Under the pieces are notes generated by a model that ran no database searches, was not told the DNA's origin, and was given only the letters and a program-made list of their open reading frames with translations. A program made the position numbers and the translations under genes. A stretch of DNA of 5,325 bases from an uncultured Bacilli bacterium (GTDB lineage Bacteria > Bacillota_I > Bacilli_A > RF39 > UBA660): contig CAKOKM010000054.1 of the NCBI GenBank assembly GCA_934091015.1, positions 1 to 5,325 on the forward strand. The letters are read 5' to 3'. This document shows, one piece after another, positions 1 to 4,211 of this stretch. Positions within the stretch are counted from its first letter, which is position 1, and the number at the start of each line of letters is the position of its first letter.

Positions 1-743
1 CAAACTACATCTGGTAGTAAATATTCACAAGTTTGTAAATTATCTTTGTTATCCTTAAAAAATATATCAAATTCGTTTTCTAATAATTCAAATATTTTGG
101 GAGTAAACGCAAACATATTCATTGAAACTAAACTATTATTTTCAATATAGAAACTATCATCTCCATTTAGAGGTGTTGCTTTTATCAAATGATCTTCTTT
201 TTCTAAACTACTTTCAATTAGAGTATCTAAATAGCCATTAGTTTCTTTTAATACTCCTCTTTTTACTGCTCCTACATTTGTTAATGTATTACCAGCTATA
301 TAACTTATATTAGCAAATTCATTATTATCCTGATTATTTTTTAGAAAACTACTAGCAACTTTAAATGCATCATAACCATAAAAATCATCTGAATTTATAA
401 CTACAAAATTATTTTTAACGACATCTTTACAGCATAAAATTGCGTGAGCTGTTCCTAATGGTTTAACTCTAGTATCAGGTAGATTACCCCATTTTGGTAC
501 ATTATTATTATTTTGAAAAACATAAACAGTTTCTATGTTTTTTTCAATTCTTTTTCCTATTGTTTCTCTAAATAATTCATAATTTTCTTCTTTAATTATA
601 AACACTACTCGGTTAAATCCTGCTTTAATAGCATCATAAATTGAATAATCTATAATAAATTCTCCATTTTGATGTATTTTTTCAATTTGTTTTAAACCTC
701 CAAATCTTGATCCCATTCCAGCTGCCATAATTACTAAATCCAT
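1..743 (-). CDS. Nucleotidyltransferase family protein, 3'-truncated by window edge
   Basis: This is an NTP-transferase (sugar-phosphate nucleotidylyltransferase-like) enzyme expected to join an NTP to a phosphorylated substrate in the cytoplasm. 247 residues are visible, and the reading frame is still open at base 1. Residues 7-19 carry the glycine-rich nucleotide-binding loop AAGMGSRFGGLKQ with its basic RFGGxK end. Residues 118-120 (SDD, inside VINSDDFYG) are the likely metal- and nucleotide-contacting aspartates after the central strand, and YLLPDVV near the edge is typical of this family. Full-length relatives are, from memory, near 300 residues, so about 50 are missing. The ATG start is set by AGGAG at 753-757, 9 nt upstream. 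It begins 44 nt after the kinase stop, with no clear terminator or promoter between, so read-through from the two-component operon is possible. The substrate cannot be told from sequence; cell-envelope or teichoic/choline-type sugars are guesses. Confidence 0.88.
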   Translation of the reverse strand, partial: MDLVIMAAGMGSRFGGLKQIEKIHQNGEFIIDYSIYDAIKAGFNRVVFIIKEENYELFRETIGKRIEKNIETVYVFQNNNNVPKWGNLPDTRVKPLGTAHAILCCKDVVKNNFVVINSDDFYGYDAFKVASSFLKNNQDNNEFANISYIAGNTLTNVGAVKRGVLKETNGYLDTLIESSLEKEDHLIKATPLNGDDSFYIENNSLVSMNMFAFTPKIFELLENEFDIFFKDNKDNLQTCEYLLPDVV

Positions 744-787
744 ACTTTTTAACTCCTATCTCTAATTAAATTATATCTTATATTTAT

Positions 788-1978
788 TTATTTAAAATAT
801 TTAATTGTAAATGTTGTGCCATTTTCACTTGATTCAACACTTATTTTTCCATTTTGTTTTTCAATTATACTTTTAGATAAGGCAAGTCCAATACCTATAC
901 TATCATAATCAGAATCTTTACCTTTATAAAATCTTTCAAATATATGATTAATATCTTCTTTAGCTATACCAGAACCAAAATCTTTAATTGTAATTTTAAC
1001 ATAAGCATTATTTTCACTACTTTCAATTAATACTTTATTATTTTCATATGAGTGTTCAATTGAATTCTTTAAAATATTAGTTACTGCTTCTATTTGCCAT
1101 TTATAATCACAATTAATAAAAGACTCACTTAAATTAGTTTCTATTTTTACATTTTTTAAATCACTTAATAAAGAAACATTTAAAATAGCCTCATTAATTA
1201 TTTCCTTAACGCTTTCTTTTTTACTTATAAATTTTACGGTGTTTGTATCTAATCTTGATAATTTTAGAATTGATTTAACTAAGAAATTAATATTCATAAC
1301 TTCTCTTTTTATATTTCTTAAAAAATCTTCCCTAGTGTTTTGATCCATATCCTCATCATCTAATAAGGTATCAATCATTATTAGAATACTTGTTAGTGGA
1401 GTCTTTAATTGATGGGATATATCTTCTAAGCTTTCCTCTAGTTCTTTTTTATCTTTTTTAGATATTTCACTTATTTCATTTAACATAATAGTAGTCTTAT
1501 ATATTTCATTTTTAAGTAACGATAAATCCTCTTCATTAATATCTTTCATTTTAAAACTATAATCCTTATTATTTATTTCTTCAATTATCTTTATAACTTC
1601 ATTAATTTCTTTATCTTTCTTTTTATTATTATTAATAATTATTGTTAGATATACTAAACAAATAATTAAATATATAAACAATAGGATAATAAAGTAACTT
1701 ACAAATATAGTTTTATTTTCTTTAATTAACACTATTCCGTCTAAATCAAAACTATATCTATTAAAAGTATTTGTTTTAACATTGTTTTTTATTATATCCA
1801 ATATTTCATCATCTTTCATTTCAGGATATTTTTCTTTAATAGTGCTGATAATATTCACTATTTTATTATTATAATTTTTATTTACTTGATAATATAACAT
1901 GACATTAAGTAAAATAATAATTCCAAATGTTATTAAAGTAAACATTATTAATTTTGAATATTTCTTTTTATTTTTCAT
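788..1978 (-). CDS. Membrane sensor histidine kinase of a two-component system
   Basis: This is a 396-residue sensor kinase that should autophosphorylate on histidine and pass the phosphate to the adjacent response regulator. A short basic N-terminus leads into a membrane segment (about 10-30), an extracytoplasmic loop of about 60 residues (31-91), a second membrane segment (92-115), and a charged linker. The dimerisation/phosphoacceptor domain then carries DISHQLKTPLTS with His189. The ATPase domain shows the N box NILKNSIEHS (Asn305), the G1 box DFGSGI (333-338), the F box FERFYKG (347-353) and the G2 box GIGLAL (362-367), so all catalytic motifs are present. The HQLKTPLTS form and overall layout resemble VncS-like kinases that partner ABC exporters. 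The loop is longer than in intramembrane BceS-type kinases, so a periplasm-side ligand is possible. A TTG at 1984 lies in frame, but AGGA at 1985-1988 abuts it directly. I chose the ATG at 1978, which has a 6-nt spacer. It overlaps the regulator by 11 nt, indicating translational coupling. Confidence 0.94.
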   Translation of the reverse strand: MKNKKKYSKLIMFTLITFGIIILLNVMLYYQVNKNYNNKIVNIISTIKEKYPEMKDDEILDIIKNNVKTNTFNRYSFDLDGIVLIKENKTIFVSYFIILLFIYLIICLVYLTIIINNNKKKDKEINEVIKIIEEINNKDYSFKMKDINEEDLSLLKNEIYKTTIMLNEISEISKKDKKELEESLEDISHQLKTPLTSILIMIDTLLDDEDMDQNTREDFLRNIKREVMNINFLVKSILKLSRLDTNTVKFISKKESVKEIINEAILNVSLLSDLKNVKIETNLSESFINCDYKWQIEAVTNILKNSIEHSYENNKVLIESSENNAYVKITIKDFGSGIAKEDINHIFERFYKGKDSDYDSIGIGLALSKSIIEKQNGKISVESSENGTTFTIKYFK

Positions 1979-2627
1979 TGTCAATCCTATAACCTATCCC
2001 TTTTACTGTAATTATAATATCTGTATTAATTTTTTCTCTAATTCTTTTTAAATATACTGTAATTGTATGATCATCTACATCATTTCCAGTCCATTCCCAT
2101 ATTTTATCTAATAATAAATTACGAGTAACTACTTTATTGATATTATTAAATAATAAATTTAGTATTTTCAGTTCTAATGAAGATAACTCTATTTTTTGAT
2201 TATTCTTATATATTTCCATTTTATCATAATTGTATGTTATATCCTTAATTTTAATTATAGAATTATTATTTTTCTTTATCATAATACGATTAATTCTAGC
2301 AAGTAATTCTTTCATACTAAATGGTTTGGTAATATATTCATTAACACCTAACTCTAATCCTTTAACAACATTATCTTCATCATCAACGGCTGTTAAAATA
2401 ATTGTTGGTATATTTAAATCCTTAATATTATTTTCATATAAATTAAAGCCATTTCCATCTGGTAATGTTACATCTAAAATTATTAAATCAATCTTATTGT
2501 TACTATTTAAATAATTAACAGAATCACTTATATTTGTTTTTTCAACAACTTGATAATTATTTTGTTCTAAATTATATTTTATCCCTTTAATAATACTAAG
2601 ATTATCTTCAATTAATAAAATATTCAT
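1968..2627 (-). CDS. OmpR/PhoB-family response regulator
   Basis: This 219-residue transcription factor is activated by phosphorylation from the downstream kinase. The receiver domain (about 1-115) has the acidic pair Glu7-Asp8, phosphoacceptor Asp52 in LIILDVTLPDG, Thr79 in ILTAVDDED and Lys101 in YITKPF, so the phosphorylation site is intact. The common GADDY before the lysine is GVNEY here. The C-terminal winged-helix domain (about 124-216) shows SLELKILNLL, the W-E-W segment 177-179, a recognition helix around 187-200 (HTITVYLKRIREKI) and the closing TVKGIGYRI wing. Length is normal for the family. AAGGA at 2636-2640 gives an 8-nt spacer to the ATG. The gene starts 18 nt after the ORF6N stop and overlaps the kinase, so the three are probably one transcript. 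Targets are unknown; the nearby FtsX-type permease is the obvious candidate. Confidence 0.95.
   Translation of the reverse strand: MNILLIEDNLSIIKGIKYNLEQNNYQVVEKTNISDSVNYLNSNNKIDLIILDVTLPDGNGFNLYENNIKDLNIPTIILTAVDDEDNVVKGLELGVNEYITKPFSMKELLARINRIMIKKNNNSIIKIKDITYNYDKMEIYKNNQKIELSSLELKILNLLFNNINKVVTRNLLLDKIWEWTGNDVDDHTITVYLKRIREKINTDIIITVKGIGYRIDNEK
1985..1988 (-). promoter_or_regulatory. Ribosome binding site deciding the kinase start
   Basis: AGGA on the minus strand lies inside the 3' end of the response-regulator gene. It is 6 nt from the ATG at 1978 but directly adjacent to the in-frame TTG at 1984. Only the ATG has usable spacing, so the kinase most likely starts there, two residues shorter than the longest open frame. 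Confidence 0.7.
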
Positions 2628-2645
2628 AATTATATTCCTTTCTTT

Positions 2646-3512
2646 TTAATTAATATTTAATGTATTAATAATTTGTTCTAAATAATTTATATCATTAAAT
2701 TCACTAATTGCAAAACATTTTTTACCTAAATCTTTAAAACTTGCTCCACATGTATATAATTTACTTCTATATAATACTATAAAACGATCATGAAATGAAT
2801 TATTATCTATAAACTCAACATTTTTATATTGCTTTGTATATTTCTCTTTAAGAACGCTATCAATATTTTTAGAAACTATAATAATTTTTAAATTTATATC
2901 TTTAAGAATATCTAATAATTCTTTGCTAGCATAATTATCAATAATTATTATTTCACTTCTAGCTTTATTTAAAATATCTATAAGAATTGAATAAGCATCA
3001 TATATTTGACCTTCAAAAAATATTTTCTTTATTTTTTGTTCTTTAAATGAATCTAAGATATTTTCAAGTAATTGAATTCTATTTTCGTGATTTAACAACA
3101 ATTCATTAGTGTTAAAATTATTAGCAAAATATCTTCTCATTTTAACAAAAGCATCAATGATTTGGATATTTACTTTAACAGCTATATCACTTTTAAGTAA
3201 ACCTGATAACATCATAATTCCTTGTTCCGTTAGAACATATGGAAGATATTTGATATTATATCCTCTTAAATTATTACTTTTGTTTAAGGTTGCAAATTGT
3301 GACCTTAAAGATAATCTATCTATTTCATCATCCGTTAGTTGAAAGCAAAATGTACTTGGAAATCTATCTATATTACGTTTAATTACTTCATTTAATCGCT
3401 TAGTTTCAATTTGATATAATGTAGCAACATCTGAAGATAACATTACTTGCACTCCTCTTACTTCAAAAATCATATTTTCTATTTGTTTATCTTTTATTAT
3501 AATTTCATTCAT
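2646..3512 (-). CDS. ORF6N-domain DNA-binding protein with C-terminal PLD-like domain
   Basis: This 288-residue protein has a phage-type ORF6N DNA-binding domain. Residues 10-105 show the family hallmarks: IENMIFEVRGVQVML, LYQIETKRLNE, VIKRNIDRFP, FCFQLTDDE, LRSQFATL (69-76), then KYLPYVLTEQGIMML (88-102). A helical, probably coiled-coil linker (about 135-165) follows. The C-terminal part (about 166-288) begins FFEGQIYDAYSILIDI, has an IIIIDNYASKELLDIL strand-helix unit, FHDRFIVL (240-247) and GASFKDLGKKCFAI (256-269). This looks like a phospholipase-D-like fold with a single HDRF motif in place of a classical HxKxxxxD, seen from memory in many ORF6N proteins. Whether it is a nuclease or a sensor/oligomerisation domain is unknown. 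GAGGA at 3517-3521 supports the ATG, with a short 4-nt spacer. The gene leads the regulator-kinase operon by 18 nt. Six palindromes precede it, and a seventh sits in codons 68-77, so autoregulation is plausible. It could be a prophage remnant recruited as a regulator. Confidence 0.92.
   Translation of the reverse strand: MNEIIIKDKQIENMIFEVRGVQVMLSSDVATLYQIETKRLNEVIKRNIDRFPSTFCFQLTDDEIDRLSLRSQFATLNKSNNLRGYNIKYLPYVLTEQGIMMLSGLLKSDIAVKVNIQIIDAFVKMRRYFANNFNTNELLLNHENRIQLLENILDSFKEQKIKKIFFEGQIYDAYSILIDILNKARSEIIIIDNYASKELLDILKDINLKIIIVSKNIDSVLKEKYTKQYKNVEFIDNNSFHDRFIVLYRSKLYTCGASFKDLGKKCFAISEFNDINYLEQIINTLNIN
3283..3309. repeat. Intragenic copy of the 27-nt palindrome, encoding LRSQFATL
   Basis: This palindrome has left arm TTTAAGGTTGCAA, centre A, right arm TTGTGACCTTAAA. 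Eleven of 13 arm pairs match and the other two are T-G and G-T, so it pairs fully (with wobbles) only in plus-strand RNA. On the coding strand it spans Leu69 to Leu76 of the ORF6N domain. It differs from repeat 6 (3837-3863) only at the third bases of Ser71 (TCA for TCG) and Ala74 (GCA for GCG), both silent. The match with repeat 6 continues 5 nt further (TTTTG at 3278-3282 and 3832-3836). Confidence 0.95.
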
Positions 3513-3528
3513 TAAATCCTCATTTTCT

Positions 3529-3557
3529 ATTATAAATCATGTTCAAGATCACAATTT
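3529..3557 (-). promoter_or_regulatory. Probable promoter of the ORF6N-regulator-kinase operon
   Basis: On the minus strand a perfect TATAAT lies at 3529-3534, ahead of the ORF6N ribosome site. At a 17-nt spacing the -35 position (3552-3557, AAATTG) is poor and falls at the centre of repeat 1. Transcription would start near 3521-3523, giving an unusually short leader of about 10 nt. A dimer bound to repeat 1 would block polymerase or, alternatively, substitute for the weak -35. The -10 is seen directly; the rest is inference. Confidence 0.4.
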
Positions 3558-3568
3558 GTGATCTTGAA
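3542..3568. repeat. Palindrome repeat 1
   Basis: Arms TTCAAGATCACAA and TTGTGATCTTGAA around a central T form a perfect 13-pair palindrome of the A subtype, containing two GATC sites. It lies 30 nt upstream of the ORF6N start and covers the -35 position of its likely promoter. The plus strand reads SRSQFVIL in the motif frame. Confidence 0.95.
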
Positions 3569-3590
3569 GAATATTTTTTAAGTATTTACA

Positions 3591-3617
3591 CTTGAGGTCG
3601 CAAATTGCGACCTCAAA
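3591..3617. repeat. Palindrome repeat 2
   Basis: Arms CTTGAGGTCGCAA and TTGCGACCTCAAA around a central A pair perfectly except at the outermost base. It is of the G subtype. By its central base it is oriented opposite to repeat 1, and its minus strand reads LRSQFATS. Confidence 0.95.
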
Positions 3618-3640
3618 TTTAGAATCGCATTCTTTTCTTG

Positions 3641-3667
3641 TTCAAGGTCGCAATTTGCGACCTTGAA
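3641..3667. repeat. Palindrome repeat 3
   Basis: Arms TTCAAGGTCGCAA and TTGCGACCTTGAA around a central T form a perfect palindrome of the G subtype. The plus strand reads SRSQFATL. It shares its outer TTCAAG with repeat 1, and the downstream flanks are also similar (GAATATT against GATTATT). Confidence 0.95.
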
Positions 3668-3712
3668 GATTATTTACACTATTATATTAAACTTTTGGTA
3701 TAACTTTTTCAT

Positions 3713-3739
3713 CTTGAGATCACAATTTGTGGCCTCAAG
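3713..3739. repeat. Palindrome repeat 4
   Basis: Arms CTTGAGATCACAA and TTGTGGCCTCAAG around a central T have 11 Watson-Crick pairs, one T-G and one A-C. This is the only array copy with a true mismatch inside the stem. The left arm is A subtype, while one inner pair of the right arm is G-type, as in a half-converted copy. The plus strand reads LRSQFVAS. Confidence 0.93.
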
Positions 3740-3777
3740 TTTGTACAATAAATATTAATTTTAGCATATTTCTTTTC

Positions 3778-3804
3778 TTTAAAATCACAGTTTGTGATTT
3801 TAAA
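3778..3804. repeat. Palindrome repeat 5
   Basis: Arms TTTAAAATCACAG and TTTGTGATTTTAAA-type halves around a central T (position 3791) pair fully apart from one G-T next to the centre. It is the most AT-rich member and of the A subtype. The plus strand reads LKSQFVIL. Confidence 0.92.
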
Positions 3805-3836
3805 AATTGAATAATCATACTTTATAATGATTTTTG

Positions 3837-3863
3837 TTTAAGGTCGCAAATTGCGACCTTAAA
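3837..3863. repeat. Palindrome repeat 6
   Basis: Arms TTTAAGGTCGCAA and TTGCGACCTTAAA around a central A form a perfect palindrome of the G subtype. It ends 4 nt from the XRE stop codon, so it could fold as a hairpin at the 3' end of that message, though no T-run follows on either strand. The minus strand reads LRSQFATL, identical in protein to the copy inside the ORF6N gene. Confidence 0.95.
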
Positions 3864-3867
3864 AATA

Positions 3868-4119
3868 TTATTTACATTTATCTTTATCTATTTTTTCTAT
3901 TTTTAAAGTATATCCTAGAGGTCCTAAAATTCTTAACACACTTTTAATATTTGGTGGATATATTCCTCTTTCAATTTTAGCAATTTTATCTCTTAAAACA
4001 TGAGATTTATCAGCCATTTCTTGTTGAGTTAATCCTAACTCATGTCTTAAACAGACAAAATCAAAGTTAAAATCTTGATATAATATTTCTTCTAATTCAG
4101 ATTCATAACTACTTTTCAC
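3868..4119 (-). CDS. Small XRE-family helix-turn-helix regulator
   Basis: This 83-residue protein is probably a DNA-binding repressor. Residues 1-20 are acidic. The HTH_3/XRE domain spans about 21-75: CLRHELGLTQQEMADKS (23-39) gives helices 1-2, VLRDKIAKIERG (41-52) gives the recognition helix and the family's I-x-x-I-E-x-G ending, and SVLRILGPLGYTLKIEK (60-76) closes the domain. The LGYTLKI ending resembles HigA/HipB-like antitoxins, but no toxin gene lies on either side, so it is an orphan here. The start is GTG; GGTGAT just upstream matches the extended anti-SD. An out-of-frame ATG lies at 4119-4121. A terminator upstream separates it from the permease, and repeat 6 lies 4 nt after its stop. 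It may regulate itself, the ORF6N operon or both. Confidence 0.85.
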   Translation of the reverse strand: MKSSYESELEEILYQDFNFDFVCLRHELGLTQQEMADKSHVLRDKIAKIERGIYPPNIKSVLRILGPLGYTLKIEKIDKDKCK

Positions 4120-4122
4120 ATA

Positions 4123-4128
4123 ATCACC
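4123..4128 (-). promoter_or_regulatory. Ribosome binding site for the GTG-started XRE gene
   Basis: GGTGAT matches the 3' half of the full AAGGAGGTGATC complement of 16S rRNA. Its GG sits 7 nt from the GTG at 4119, which is standard spacing. An in-frame stop (TAA, 4132-4134) upstream leaves no longer start. Confidence 0.6.
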
Positions 4129-4134
4129 ACTTTA

Positions 4135-4163
4135 AGAATATCATCATTGTTCTATATATGCAA
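4135..4163 (-). promoter_or_regulatory. Weak candidate promoter of the XRE gene
   Basis: On the minus strand TTGCAT (4158-4163) and TATTCT (4135-4140) are separated by exactly 17 nt. TG precedes the -10 by one base, as in extended -10 promoters. The match to consensus is modest (3/6 and 4/6). The leader would be only about 9 nt. An alternative pair (TTATTA and TATAGA, slightly upstream) is equally weak. Confidence 0.35.
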
Positions 4164-4169
4164 CATATA
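4155..4169. promoter_or_regulatory. 15-nt dyad, possible XRE operator
   Basis: TATATG, CAA, CATATA form a perfect inverted repeat with a 3-nt centre. It overlaps the candidate -35 of the XRE gene, which is where a self-repressing XRE protein would be expected to bind. AT-rich dyads arise easily by chance in such DNA. Confidence 0.35.
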
Positions 4170-4185
4170 ATTATAATAACTTTAG

Positions 4186-4211
4186 AAAAAACTCTCCCTA
4201 AGGAAAGTTTT
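4186..4211 (-). terminator. Rho-independent terminator after the permease
   Basis: On the minus strand AAAACTTTCC, loop TTAG, then GGAGAGTTTT form a 10-pair stem with one T-G wobble. It begins in the permease stop codon. The T-run continues for six T in total before TTTTTTCT ends. It should end permease transcription and isolate the XRE gene. Confidence 0.8.

Larger units (their letters stand above)
3542..3863. other. Array of six 27-nt palindromes in the 355-nt gene-free region
   Basis: The stretch between the XRE stop and the ORF6N start (3513-3867) has no credible gene. It is dominated by six inverted repeats of identical 27-nt length (13-nt arms, one unpaired central base). Their centres are at 3555, 3604, 3654, 3726, 3791 and 3850, with AT-rich spacers of 22 to 45 nt that are unrelated to one another. 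Consensus arm is (T/C)T(T/C)(A/G)A(G/A)(G/A)TC(G/A)CAA. Two subtypes occur, GGTCGCAA (repeats 2, 3, 6) and GATCACAA (1, 4, 5, with the last A a G in repeat 5). No T-tract follows any copy, so they are not terminators. An operator array for a dimeric protein, or structured RNA, is likely. Confidence 0.93.

Noticed and set aside
744..787. Promoter between kinase and nucleotidyltransferase
   Set aside because: A TATAAT-like element exists (minus strand, GATATAAT), but no reasonable -35 lies at 16-18 nt, and such matches are frequent in AT-rich DNA.
1979..1984. TTG start for the kinase, two codons earlier
   Set aside because: The ribosome site AGGA would touch the TTG with no spacer, whereas the ATG at 1978 has a 6-nt spacer.
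2230..2514. Plus-strand open frame of 94 codons
   Set aside because: It is antisense to the response regulator, whose family motifs are intact. The hydrophobic composition is what AT-rich antisense DNA gives.
3109..3342. Plus-strand open frame of 77 codons
   Set aside because: It lies fully antisense to the well-supported ORF6N gene, has no ribosome site I can see, and resembles no family. Part of it is just the palindrome read backwards.
3621..3633. Small inverted repeat AGAAT-CGC-ATTCT between repeats 2 and 3
   Set aside because: It has only 5-pair arms and is unrelated to the 27-nt consensus. Chance occurrence is likely.
3542..3863. CRISPR array
   Set aside because: The repeats are self-complementary along their whole length and vary in sequence and orientation. 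Spacers range from 22 to 45 nt and are AT-rich, and no cas gene is visible.
3542..3863. Series of rho-independent terminators
   Set aside because: None of the hairpins is followed by a T-run on either strand, and six in a row at even size would be unusual.
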